NCBI GenBank assembly: GCA_945883495.1
Contig: CAMCXS010000066.1
Span: 1 to 32,332, forward strand
Direction of reading: 5' to 3'
Origin: Akkermansia muciniphila
Lineage (GTDB): Bacteria; Verrucomicrobiota; Verrucomicrobiia; Verrucomicrobiales; DEV007
DNA length: 32,332 nucleotides
The notes below the pieces were generated by a model that was not told where the DNA came from, searched no databases, and saw nothing but the letters and a program-made list of their open reading frames with translations. Positions 24,327 through 32,332 of this stretch are shown one piece after another. Positions within the stretch are counted from its first letter, which is position 1. Every line of letters begins with the position of its first letter. The translations under genes and the position numbers were made by a program.

Positions 24327-25445
24327 TCAAGCGGCGGCCAGCGCTTGGCTGCGTTTCACTCCCGAGAGCTTGGCGAATAAAGTCATTGCCTGAGCGACTA
24401 CCTGATCCATATTGTAATAGCGGTAAGTCCCCAACCGGCCGACAAAATAGACATCGGGCCGCTGTTCCGCAAGCCCCTGATACCGCCGGTAAAGCTCTGC
24501 ATTTACAGGCCTCGGAATTGGATAGTAAGGCTCACCTTCAGAGCGAGGATACTCAAATACAATACTAGTCGCGGCATGGTCTTGACCGGTCAAGTACTTA
24601 AACTCAGTCACTCGAGTGTATGCATATTCGTTGGGGTAATTAACCACCGGCGCTGACTGGTAGACCGCAGTGTGGTGGGTCTCATGCCGAAACTCAAGAC
24701 TCCGATATGGAAGCGCCCCGTAGCGATACTCGAAGAACTCGTCGATCGGACCAGAATAGATCAATGCACCGTAATTGATGTGCTTGCACACCTCCTGAAA
24801 GTCGGTGTTTAGCATCACCTTAATGTTTGGGTGATCAAGCATATTCTCAAACATGTGGGTGTATCCTCGCATTGGCATGGCTTGATAGCTGTCGGTGAAG
24901 TAGCGGTCATCCCGATTGTGCCGAACGGGCAAGCGAGCCGTCACCTGCGCATCTAGCTCGGAGGGATCGAGCCCCCATTGCTTCCTTGTGTATCCACGAA
25001 AGAACTTTTCATAGAGGTCACGGCCCATTCCACTCACAACCACATCCTCCGATGTAAGCAGCTTTTCTCTAGGTTCGGCTACGGATGCTAGAAAGGAACG
25101 CATCCCGGCCGGGTCCAGATCCAGGCCGTAGAGTTCATTGATGGTATCCAAATTAATTGGAACCGGAACCAAACGTCCATCCACCGATGCCTTTACCCGA
25201 TGTTGATACTGCCTCCACTCCGTGAACCGGGACAAGTAATCGAAGACATCGCTAGAGTTTGTGTGAAATATGTGAGGTCCATAACGGTGAATCAGAATGC
25301 CGGATTCATCGTAGCAGTCGTATGCATTGCCGCCAATATGACGCCTCTTGTCGATCAGCAGCACCTTGCGTCCCATCCCCCGACCCAGCCGCTCCGCGAG
25401 CACACTCCCCGCGAATCCCGCCCCTACGATCATGTAGTCAAACAT
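24327..25445 (-). CDS. glf: UDP-galactopyranose mutase
   Basis: 372 residues, the usual Glf length. It converts UDP-galactopyranose to UDP-galactofuranose with reduced FAD in the cytosol. Visible blocks: FAD fingerprint MIVGAGFAGSVLAERL (5-20), YGPHIFHTN, the flexible-loop motif GYTRKQWGLDPSEL with substrate-binding Trp/Arg, AMPMRGYTHMFENML, NYPNEYAYTRVTEFKYLTG, EYPRSEGEPYYP and the closing GRLGTYRYYNMDQVVAQA. The start ATG at 25445 gives the canonical MFDYMIVGAG; it overlaps the glycosyltransferase stop by 8 bases. Position 2 in a tightly packed operon shows that galactofuranose is central to this locus. Confidence 0.96.
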   Translation of the reverse strand: MFDYMIVGAGFAGSVLAERLGRGMGRKVLLIDKRRHIGGNAYDCYDESGILIHRYGPHIFHTNSSDVFDYLSRFTEWRQYQHRVKASVDGRLVPVPINLDTINELYGLDLDPAGMRSFLASVAEPREKLLTSEDVVVSGMGRDLYEKFFRGYTRKQWGLDPSELDAQVTARLPVRHNRDDRYFTDSYQAMPMRGYTHMFENMLDHPNIKVMLNTDFQEVCKHINYGALIYSGPIDEFFEYRYGALPYRSLEFRHETHHTAVYQSAPVVNYPNEYAYTRVTEFKYLTGQDHAATSIVFEYPRSEGEPYYPIPRPVNAELYRRYQGLAEQRPDVYFVGRLGTYRYYNMDQVVAQAMTLFAKLSGVKRSQALAAA

Positions 25446-26733
25446 AGCCACCCCCATTGACAGCATCTCGGCTCTGATCCTGAGAAACCCGGCGCTTTGA
25501 GAAAAGCACTTCCTCCAAATGGGCCTGCATCCGCTGAACGATCGAATCCCAGGTGCTTGCTTGGGCAAGCTGTAGACCCAGCTCAAGCCGGCATTTAGAT
25601 GGCGCCCGAACCTGACACCTACAGTGCTCGATGAACTCTTTCTGATCCCGACCAATGAGGACGACTTCTCCAAAGTTAAGCCGCACTTCGTCTAAATCTG
25701 TCGAAACTACCGGTTTGCCTGCAGCCATATACTCCAGCGCCTTGGTCGGATTAATAAATTCCGTCGCCTCGTTGAGAGCAAATGGCATGATACAAACATC
25801 CATTCCCGTCGTCAGCGAAGGCAGCTCGGCGTATGACCTCGGTCCCAACCAGTGCAGATTATCCATCCTTGGCAGCTGATAAGGCTCAATCTTTGCCGTA
25901 GGCCCTATCATCACGATGCTCCAAGCCGGATTCACCATCGCCAACGAGCTCAGCAGTTGGTAGTCAAGCCGTTCATCAATTACCCCGAAGTACCCCAGAA
26001 TTGGACCTCGGACCTCCACCAAACCGCTGTGTATAACAGACCGTCTACTCGACACTTGGCCAAAGTGCTTGCAGTCAACTCCGGTAGGATAAAAGTGCGT
26101 ATTGGGATTAAGGGGCAGCCGCTTGTTCCTCATCTTCTGTCCTCCACAGAAGATGAGGTCCGCCATGCTCACCAAGTCCCTTTCCCTCTGAATCAACTCA
26201 GCAGGCGCGCCAAGGAATTGGGAGAGTTCATCCATGCAGTCGTAGACAATCATGCACTCACCCAGCTGCCCTGCGTAAGCAGTTACCGCCATCGGATCGT
26301 TGAACCAGAGGATCGCCCCATCAAACTCTCCATCCGCCTCTTTGGCCAACCACTCCTTTAGCAATCGCCTGCGCAATCCGTCGATGAACACCCCATCACT
26401 CCACCGGCTGGCCGGTAGGTGAATTCGAGCGATCCGCAACGCCGGATTGCCTGGATCAGACACGACTTCTATATACCCCTCAGCTATTTCGCTGCGATGT
26501 GTCTCTACGAATAGTAGAGGATGCGTTCTGGCCAACCGCGAAAGGAACTGCTGGGGTCTTTGCCAAACCCATTTCCAGCTCAAGTGACATATCGCGATAA
26601 TGGGAGGGTTGTCACTGATCTCGTTCTCCGCCTCGCTGATCACTTTTCTATCGGCAACCCCAACCTCCGCTCGATGTAGTGCTACATTCTCTTCCGTGAC
26701 GTGATTCCGTAGATAGGAGGTAGGCATACTCAT
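25438..26733 (-). CDS. Glycosyltransferase of GT4-like fold, partner of glf
   Basis: About 431 residues from the ATG at 26733. The start is uncertain: ATGs at 26727, 26799 and a TTG at 26835 are in frame, none with a good ribosome binding site, and the conserved region begins only at IIAICHLSWKWVWQRPQQFLSRLA. The N-terminal Rossmann half continues with IVYDCMDELSQF; the C-terminal half has GPILGYFGVIDERLDYQLL, IVMIGP, LHWLGPRSYAELP, and FINPTKALEYMAAGKPVVSTDLDEV, the donor-binding E-x7-E-like segment of GT4. 'WQRPQQ' glycosyltransferases often sit beside glf. It is a candidate galactofuranosyl transferase acting in the cytosol or at the membrane surface. First gene of the four-gene operon. 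Confidence 0.85.
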   Translation of the reverse strand: MSMPTSYLRNHVTEENVALHRAEVGVADRKVISEAENEISDNPPIIAICHLSWKWVWQRPQQFLSRLARTHPLLFVETHRSEIAEGYIEVVSDPGNPALRIARIHLPASRWSDGVFIDGLRRRLLKEWLAKEADGEFDGAILWFNDPMAVTAYAGQLGECMIVYDCMDELSQFLGAPAELIQRERDLVSMADLIFCGGQKMRNKRLPLNPNTHFYPTGVDCKHFGQVSSRRSVIHSGLVEVRGPILGYFGVIDERLDYQLLSSLAMVNPAWSIVMIGPTAKIEPYQLPRMDNLHWLGPRSYAELPSLTTGMDVCIMPFALNEATEFINPTKALEYMAAGKPVVSTDLDEVRLNFGEVVLIGRDQKEFIEHCRCQVRAPSKCRLELGLQLAQASTWDSIVQRMQAHLEEVLFSKRRVSQDQSRDAVNGGGYV

Positions 26734-26835
26734 CGCAAGGGCCGAGGGTTGCTGTCTTTTGCCTCCAACAGAGGCAATCCTCATCGGAGCAGTGCGCATG
26801 CCACCGGAAGAACACGCGGCCGCAATGTTACCCAA

Positions 26836-27398
26836 GCCCTGTCACACAATCACTTATGCGCAGCGCGACGAAGCACAGCATGCGCTAGCATTCGCGCGAT
26901 TTGCAATCCACTGCTTGCATTTCTTCAGGTTCGGATTCAACCTGCGCGCCAAGCAAAGCGACTCAGCTTACCTGCGGCGGGCCCTCCCAGATCCGCGCGG
27001 CTCCAGATACCGATTTTGCCCTCCAATCAGTACCCGCTGGAGGCCGAAGAGGTTTTTGGTGAACCTGGCCGGTTCCGTCGATCAGCTGCCCCTCAACTTG
27101 CCTAGTTCAGTGGATTTGAATCGAAAGCGTAGCGCCGCCAGCTTTATTGGGTCCTCAAAAGTCCGTTCCCTTGACGACGGAGAACCCGCCGACACCAGAG
27201 TCACCGTCGAGTTCAGCGGATTCGCCCCCCCCATCCTGCTCACGAAGCAACTGCCCACGTGCACCTGAAAACTCGTCACCGATCGAAAGCGGAAATCGAT
27301 ACTCCTGCTCCTTGAGGGTTTCAATTGGGCTGCTCCTCCGCCCTCCAGGTTGGGCAAGACACTGCCAATCACAAACCAGCGAGATTGGCTGTCGCTGG
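26836..27398. other. Non-coding gap upstream of the glf operon
   Basis: Roughly 560-660 bases without a gene I can support, depending on the glycosyltransferase start. It should carry the operon's promoter and the 3' end of the PQQ dehydrogenase transcript, but no promoter, terminator or repeat is clear. A 106-codon minus-strand frame (27082-27402) starts at an ATGA overlap with the dehydrogenase stop; it shows no recognisable domain, and is Ser/Arg-rich as out-of-frame GC-rich DNA often is. Similar frames exist on the plus strand. Confidence 0.4.
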
Positions 27399-30056
27399 TC
27401 ATTTTTGGAAATCTACCCAGTCGAGGTTCATCAACCCGCCCTTGCCTGAATTGATGAAGACCAGGTAAACATCCCCCCGCTCCTGAGGCGCCTTGGCCAA
27501 GAGTGTCCTGAACAGTTGATACTTGTCCCAGCCCCCCGTATTAGGAACTTCCAGGGAGCCAAGGATCAACCCATCGGGAGCACCGGCTCGCACCTCAACG
27601 GTTCCACCGTTTCCTCCGGAGGAGGCGAAAATCTCCAAAGCTCCAGTCTCCGACAATGGAATCGACGCGAAGCGCGCCGTGTGGCCATGGGCGATCGAAC
27701 CGATGACTTTACCCTGCTTCTTGGGCCCGTTCAGCACATCCGCTTGCTCCGCTTGGATTCGACGCGTACGCAAAGCCACCTTGGCCTTTCCGGAGAGCGG
27801 GCCAGCGGGAGACCTGCCGAGGTCCGTAAACGTCGCCTCAACGAATCCAGTGGCCAGCCTTCCATCGTTGGGAGCGGTGACTTGCCCTTCCAGGCCTCTG
27901 GACACTGTTGGAGTAGCACCTCCATACGCCAAACCGTAGATCCACTTCACCATCATATGGACTTCGTCCGCGGTATGTTGCGCGTGAGGCAACATCGGAA
28001 TCGGCCCCCAAACATTCGCAGAGCCCTTTATGACCCGATCTACGGAAATCTCCATGGCTCCGGCTTGCTTATGATTCTTCTTGGCCACCTCGAGAAACGG
28101 AGGGCCAACGATTTTCTGGTCGATCGCGTGGCAGTTGAAGCAGTCCGACTGTTTCATCCGCGAGAGGCCAGGATCCACATCGCTAAGTTTCCCATCCGCA
28201 GACGCCCAAGCAGAACTGACCAACGTGCGAGTCGAGAAGTCAGCCTTCCGGCTAATGGAAGAGCCTTCCTCTGGATCGATCACCTCAACTTTATAAGCCA
28301 CAGGCTGACCAGGCGTGAAGAAGTCTCCATCCTGGGGAACGACAAACTTGACCAGAGGAATCGAATTCCCCACGGTCACGGCGGTCGTGGCTTTGCCAGT
28401 TGCTCCCTTCGCATCGCGAACCACCAACTCGAGCCTAAAATCTCCCGGCTCCGTCAACGTGATCGTGGTCTCCCGTTCCTTGGACAGCACCTTGTCGCCG
28501 ATGCGCCATTCATGGCTGATGGGATCACCTTCATGGTCCTTGGACCCAGCGGCGGATAGCGTGACCTCGAGCGGCTCCACCCCGGCGACAGGGGTCACCG
28601 CAGCGACGGCGACCGGGGCTAGGTTCCCGCGTTGATAACTCATGCGAACGAGCCTGGAGTCGGAGTTCACTCCCCAGGTTTCTCCATAATCCAGGAAATA
28701 GAGAGCACCGTCCTTGCCAAAAATAAGATCGATAGGCCGCTTGATCTGAAACCGCTCGCTTCCGTCATCATCCCCCTGCGCCACCCGGGCCGAGCCCGCG
28801 AAGGGAAGGATCTCCAACAGCTTGCCTTCGCTGTCCAGCCGCGCCCAGTGAATGAACGGACGTTGCCAATCATAGAAAAGCAAACAACCATCAAAGTACT
28901 CCGGAAGCCCACCGGTTGCCTCAAAATCCTCGCGGTAGTGAAATACCGGCCCACCGCAAGCGGTCCGCCCTCCCTTACCGAGAATTGGAAATTCAGCCGA
29001 CTCCGCAGCTGGATAGTAGACGAACGGAGCTTGAACTGGAGGGAGTTCAATCAATCCAGAATTGTTCGGGCTCTGATTCAGTGGTTTTGCCGCGTCGTAG
29101 ACGGAACCGGGAGCATTGGCGGCGAAATCATAATCAACGTAAACCTTGTTTCCGCGTGAATAGGGCCAGCCGTAGTTGCCCGCTCTGCGCAATTGATTGA
29201 TCGTATCGAATCCTCGAGGCCCGCGCTCTTGGTTTTCTCCTCCAGCGTCTGGGCCAACGTCACCGACGTAAAGAAAGCCCGTTTTTGCATCGATGTTGAA
29301 GCGCCAAGGATTGCGAAAGCCCATCGCAAAGATCTCCGGCCGGGTTTTTGCGGTTCCAGGAGGGAATAGATTGCCCTGAGGAATGGTATAACCTCCTTCG
29401 GGTGTTGGCTTGATGCGCAGGATTTTACCCCGTAGGTCGTTGGTGTTCGCGGAGGATTTCTGAGCATCCCATGCGCCCCGATCGGGCCGCTCATCGACCG
29501 GCGCATACCCTTGAGAGTCATTGAACGGGTTGGTGTTGTCGCCGGTCGAGGCGTAAAGGCAACCATCGGGACCAAATCGCAGAGTTCCGGCGTGGTGGCA
29601 GCACTGCTCACGTTGCTCTGGCCAGCTTAGCAAATCTTTGCGTGAGGCGAGATCGAGCAGATCGTCCCGCAACGTAAATCGGCTAATAATCTGACCGTCA
29701 AAGTCCATTGGTGAGTGGAAGAGATAAATCCACTGATTCTCGGCAAACTCCGGGTCTAGCGCCATGCCGAGCAGTCCGTTCTCCTGTGCAGTAGTCACCG
29801 GGAGACTTCCTATCTCCGAGACGAGCTTCGTAGCCGGGCTCCAGACCTTGATCTTGCCGGCGATCTCGATGAAAAAGATTCGCCCGTCTGGAGCCTCTTC
29901 CATCGTCATTGGCTGCGGCAGATTTTCAGCCAAGACCTCAAAGTAAAAGCGGTAATCCTGCGGCGAGCTCTGTTGTGCAGCGGCCATTTGAAGCAGGGGT
30001 AGTCCAAGCAGTCCCGCCCGAACGGCCGGGAATCGAAGAAGGAAATCGAGAAACAT
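27399..30056 (-). CDS. Secreted PQQ-type sugar dehydrogenase fused to PKD, cytochrome c and CBM-like domains
   Basis: 885 residues from the ATG at 30056, chosen because it begins a signal peptide (MFLDFLLRFPAVRAG, cleavage near AAAQQ); ATGs at 30086 and 30107 are in frame. The glucose/sorbosone dehydrogenase beta-propeller (about 30-475) contains PQPMTMEEAPDGRIFFIE, the PQQ-region motif HHAGTLRFGPDGCLYASTGDN, and MGFRNPWRFNID. A PKD domain (about 480-570) has GDFRLELVVRDAKGATG. Cytochrome c: CFNCH (Cys639, Cys642, His643) and the probable Met axial ligand in PIPMLPH. The last ~130 residues resemble CBM6-like modules (RRIQAEQAD, SGKGGLMNLDWVDF). Sugar oxidation at PQQ would pass electrons to the fused haem, in the periplasm or outside. 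Confidence 0.88.
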   Translation of the reverse strand: MFLDFLLRFPAVRAGLLGLPLLQMAAAQQSSPQDYRFYFEVLAENLPQPMTMEEAPDGRIFFIEIAGKIKVWSPATKLVSEIGSLPVTTAQENGLLGMALDPEFAENQWIYLFHSPMDFDGQIISRFTLRDDLLDLASRKDLLSWPEQREQCCHHAGTLRFGPDGCLYASTGDNTNPFNDSQGYAPVDERPDRGAWDAQKSSANTNDLRGKILRIKPTPEGGYTIPQGNLFPPGTAKTRPEIFAMGFRNPWRFNIDAKTGFLYVGDVGPDAGGENQERGPRGFDTINQLRRAGNYGWPYSRGNKVYVDYDFAANAPGSVYDAAKPLNQSPNNSGLIELPPVQAPFVYYPAAESAEFPILGKGGRTACGGPVFHYREDFEATGGLPEYFDGCLLFYDWQRPFIHWARLDSEGKLLEILPFAGSARVAQGDDDGSERFQIKRPIDLIFGKDGALYFLDYGETWGVNSDSRLVRMSYQRGNLAPVAVAAVTPVAGVEPLEVTLSAAGSKDHEGDPISHEWRIGDKVLSKERETTITLTEPGDFRLELVVRDAKGATGKATTAVTVGNSIPLVKFVVPQDGDFFTPGQPVAYKVEVIDPEEGSSISRKADFSTRTLVSSAWASADGKLSDVDPGLSRMKQSDCFNCHAIDQKIVGPPFLEVAKKNHKQAGAMEISVDRVIKGSANVWGPIPMLPHAQHTADEVHMMVKWIYGLAYGGATPTVSRGLEGQVTAPNDGRLATGFVEATFTDLGRSPAGPLSGKAKVALRTRRIQAEQADVLNGPKKQGKVIGSIAHGHTARFASIPLSETGALEIFASSGGNGGTVEVRAGAPDGLILGSLEVPNTGGWDKYQLFRTLLAKAPQERGDVYLVFINSGKGGLMNLDWVDFQK

Positions 30057-30427
30057 GCGCCGCCAGTGTAATTCGCCTTCGCGCATCGTCCAGCCCCACG
30101 CATCCATAACCCGGAAGGAGCGCTCAGCATCCCTCCTCACAAGCCTTGTCTTGGGCGGATACGGCGACCGACCGCCAGCGCTCGCTGCCATCGCTGCCCA
30201 TCGTTGACTCTCGCCGTTCGAGTCAGTCTGCTGGCGAGAGCAATCTCGCCGCAGCATCGGAACATTAAGGCCCCATTGGACGTGACAGCCACGTTCACGA
30301 TGCCTCGCGGCATCAGAGATCTCTCGCTAGCAGCCTTGGAGTCTAGCAATTTGCCGCGGCTTCATCTCTATTTTCCTTGTGCCTGGCAACAAGGTGGCAC
30401 AGCGTCACATCGAACTGCCCTCTCGCG
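30057..30427. promoter_or_regulatory. Divergent region between the PQQ dehydrogenase and protease genes
   Basis: About 370 bases hold both 5' ends. A small hairpin, CTCTCGCC (30208-30215) with GGCGAGAG (30233-30240), lies in it, and an imperfect one near 30376-30396 (CCTTGTGCC / GGCAACAAGG) is close to the protease start. No clear -35/-10 pair or operator. The frames on both strands here look like chance. Confidence 0.35.
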
Positions 30428-32332
30428 ATGCCCAGCCCTCCGTCCCTGTTCCGCTTCGCCCTGGCTCTCTGCGTTCTGCTCGCGACCGGGCACCTCTTCT
30501 GGCGACTTCACCCTTTGCCGACCTCCCGCCAGTCAGGTCGGCAAGTCGAGTCAACCCTGCGTCTGCCCCCCTCCGAGCCCTCTCAAGCCCTCCTCGACTG
30601 GGCAGCGCATTTCGCAGGCGCGGGAGCGGCTAAGGCCGGTCGCGAAGCGCGACTCCAGGAGGGCATCAAACTTGCATGCGACCGGGCGGATACAATGAAG
30701 CGTCTAATGCGTGAGAACCCCGCCAAGGCGATCGCGGAAGCCCTCACATTTGAGGAGTGGGAGAGTCTACCACCAGAAGTTCTCCCATTCGTCGAGAAGC
30801 CCTTCAGCGCCACCGCAGATTGGAACCGCTATCCCATCTGCAACCAGCCGACTCAAGGGCATAACAGCTATTTCGCCAGCCTCACGTTACCCACCGGGGA
30901 AGACCTTGACGCCATCGTCTATGGGCGGCGGGCCAATCTAATGAGCAAACGTCAAGTCCCGGTTCAGGGGATTTCCCTGCACGGCTTCGCCGTGATACGG
31001 GAGGAGGTTCTTCTTCAACTCCCGAACTCCTCGGCCAACCAGCGAAAAGTCCTGTCTCACTTCCCCCCCGGCCAACCAGACTCATCCCTAAGCTTCGCCA
31101 CCGGGCGCCCCGTAGGATCCAACCCCGTGCATGCGGTTTGCGGCGGCAGACTCTACACGTTCACCACCGAGGCCGAGTTAGCTGAGTTCAACAGTCGATT
31201 AATCGCCCTAGATGGATTGCCCGGGCCACTCGCCGGCTCGTCGGCGTTGACCCCGCCACAACCGTATGCGCCCAACGCCACCGGCGGATTCAATTGGCCA
31301 GCCGCCGAAGCCTATGCCTACGCCCAAGCCTCGCTCTGGACAGAAACCAAGAAAAAGCTCTTCCTCATCCGGGTCAACTTCCCGAACAACCTGGCAGTGC
31401 CCGTCACCCAAGCCGCCGCACTCGCCGAAATCAACGGCGCCTCCAGCGATCTGATCCGCGCCATGTCATATGGGAAGACCTGGATCGAAGGTGGAGTCAG
31501 CGCCAGTGTCTACACACTGCCACAGAATAGCACCTATTACCTCAACAGCGGCGGCTCCGCGCGAAACAGCGAGCTCATCCGAGACGCCCGCAATGCCTTC
31601 CGCAATACAAAGTCCGGCGCCGATGCCGCGATCAACATCGGCCCGGTCATCAACACAGGCAACGGCGATTCCGGAGGGCTGGGCGACTATGACATCGTGG
31701 GCGTCTTCTTTGCCGAAGTCGGCATGGCGTATGCCGGACTCGCCGGAGGAGGCAATCTTTGGGTACAGAATGCGAATTACACCAGCCTGTATGTTCACGA
31801 ATGGGGGCATAACTACGGCTTGGGGCACGCCAATTTCTGGCAAACCTCCGATGGCTCCGTCTCTGGCACCGGGACGAACGAGGAGTATGGAGATATCTTC
31901 GATGTCATGGGGAGCGGCCCAGCCCCGCAAGGTCACTTTCATCCCCAGGGCAAGTCGCATCTCAATTGGCTCTCCACCAGCGATTGGAGCGATGCCACTG
32001 CACTCGGTAGCGCCACCTATCGGATTTACCGGATTGACGACGCCAACACCACCGGAAAGCCTCGTGGCGTACGGATCACCAAGACCAAGGGAGCGACAGC
32101 GGACGGTTACTTTTGGCTCGGGTTCCGGCCCGCTTTTACCGATTTCCCCACATTGCAACGGGGCGCCTATTTAAACTGGCAGCAGGCGGACGATCATCGC
32201 TCTTGGCTCCTCGATACGACTCCGGGAAGCAATGGTGGGAAAGACGATGGGGTAATCCTGCCCGGCCGGACGTTTGGAGATTCCAGCACCCGAGTCTATA
32301 TAACGCCCCTAGGCACCGGAGGAACCGGCTCC
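30428..32332 (+). CDS. Secreted metzincin metalloprotease, gametolysin (M11)-like, 3' truncated by the window end
   Basis: The ATG at 30428 opens a frame that continues without a stop to the last base (635 codons), so the C-terminus is missing. The N-terminus is a signal peptide/anchor (MPSPPSLFRFALALCVLLATG). A propeptide-like region (about 30-290) is followed by the catalytic domain. The zinc motif HEWGHNYGLGH (His457, Glu458, His461, Gly464, His467) matches HExxHxxGxxH, and the Met-turn EYGDIFDVMGSG (Met494) follows after a distance typical of M11/metzincins. Exported zinc endopeptidase; substrate unknown. PVC relatives are often very long and carry lectin or adhesion modules downstream. 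No Shine-Dalgarno sequence is visible before the ATG. Confidence 0.85.
   Translation, partial: MPSPPSLFRFALALCVLLATGHLFWRLHPLPTSRQSGRQVESTLRLPPSEPSQALLDWAAHFAGAGAAKAGREARLQEGIKLACDRADTMKRLMRENPAKAIAEALTFEEWESLPPEVLPFVEKPFSATADWNRYPICNQPTQGHNSYFASLTLPTGEDLDAIVYGRRANLMSKRQVPVQGISLHGFAVIREEVLLQLPNSSANQRKVLSHFPPGQPDSSLSFATGRPVGSNPVHAVCGGRLYTFTTEAELAEFNSRLIALDGLPGPLAGSSALTPPQPYAPNATGGFNWPAAEAYAYAQASLWTETKKKLFLIRVNFPNNLAVPVTQAAALAEINGASSDLIRAMSYGKTWIEGGVSASVYTLPQNSTYYLNSGGSARNSELIRDARNAFRNTKSGADAAINIGPVINTGNGDSGGLGDYDIVGVFFAEVGMAYAGLAGGGNLWVQNANYTSLYVHEWGHNYGLGHANFWQTSDGSVSGTGTNEEYGDIFDVMGSGPAPQGHFHPQGKSHLNWLSTSDWSDATALGSATYRIYRIDDANTTGKPRGVRITKTKGATADGYFWLGFRPAFTDFPTLQRGAYLNWQQADDHRSWLLDTTPGSNGGKDDGVILPGRTFGDSSTRVYITPLGTGGTGS

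Noticed and set aside
27082-27402. 106-codon gene coupled by ATGA to the PQQ dehydrogenase
   Set aside because: The overlap is suggestive, but the protein is Ser/Arg-rich with no recognisable motif, and competing frames exist on the other strand; left as a note only.
27516-28559. Plus-strand frame (347 codons) opposite the PQQ dehydrogenase
   Set aside because: Antisense to clearly conserved PKD, cytochrome and CBM-like regions; no domain of its own.

Overview
The window looks like a chromosomal segment of a free-living bacterium of the PVC group, most likely a Verrucomicrobiota member. The main evidence is the type of large secreted proteins present: an SGNH / beta-propeller / HEAT / cupredoxin-fold protein, a PQQ-type sugar dehydrogenase fused to PKD, cytochrome c and carbohydrate-binding modules, a twin-arginine Gfo/Idh/MocA oxidoreductase, and a stand-alone AP2-like DNA-binding protein. 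Most of the sequence is GC-rich and densely packed. Several gene pairs overlap by a few bases, including four convergent 3'-end overlaps. This is inferred from gene content; no rRNA is present to test it.

Layout. 1-5.1 kb: end of a membrane glycosyltransferase, then on the minus strand a TIGR04282-type transferase, a DUF1223 thioredoxin-like protein, SixA, FabG, a 42-bp-period repeat region, tRNA-Leu(UAA) and a secreted Gfo/Idh/MocA oxidoreductase. 5.1-10.4 kb: AP2-like protein with a 13-bp inverted repeat upstream, a PhoR/PhoB-type two-component pair, a diacylglycerol-kinase-family lipid kinase, alanine dehydrogenase and a hotdog thioesterase. 10.4-16.6 kb: a giant degenerate PVC-type protein, an FAD amine-oxidase-like protein, and a DUF2243 membrane protein with a small Cys-containing partner. 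16.6-26.7 kb: a carbohydrate region with a GH43-like enzyme diverging from a galactokinase-type kinase, then a 42-bp tandem array, then a tightly coupled minus-strand operon: glycosyltransferase, UDP-galactopyranose mutase (glf), GH2 glycosidase, and a fusion of a GH1-like glycosidase to an RmlD-like reductase. 27.4-32.3 kb: the PQQ dehydrogenase/cytochrome fusion and, divergently, a metzincin-type (gametolysin-like) protease that runs off the window.

The most interesting region is 16.6-26.7 kb. Glf makes UDP-galactofuranose and a glycosyltransferase is translationally coupled to it, but the next two genes encode glycosidases without signal peptides, one fused to a nucleotide-sugar reductase. 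This suggests a cytoplasmic pathway that builds and trims (or proofreads) a galactofuranose- or deoxysugar-containing glycoside, with galactokinase and a cytosolic GH43-like enzyme beside it. Parts of this operon are visibly AT-richer than the rest of the window, which fits horizontal acquisition.

A second theme is a pair of degenerate repeats with an exact 42-bp period (14 codons, or about four DNA helical turns), one next to tRNA-Leu and one between the convergent 3' ends of the galactokinase gene and the glf operon.
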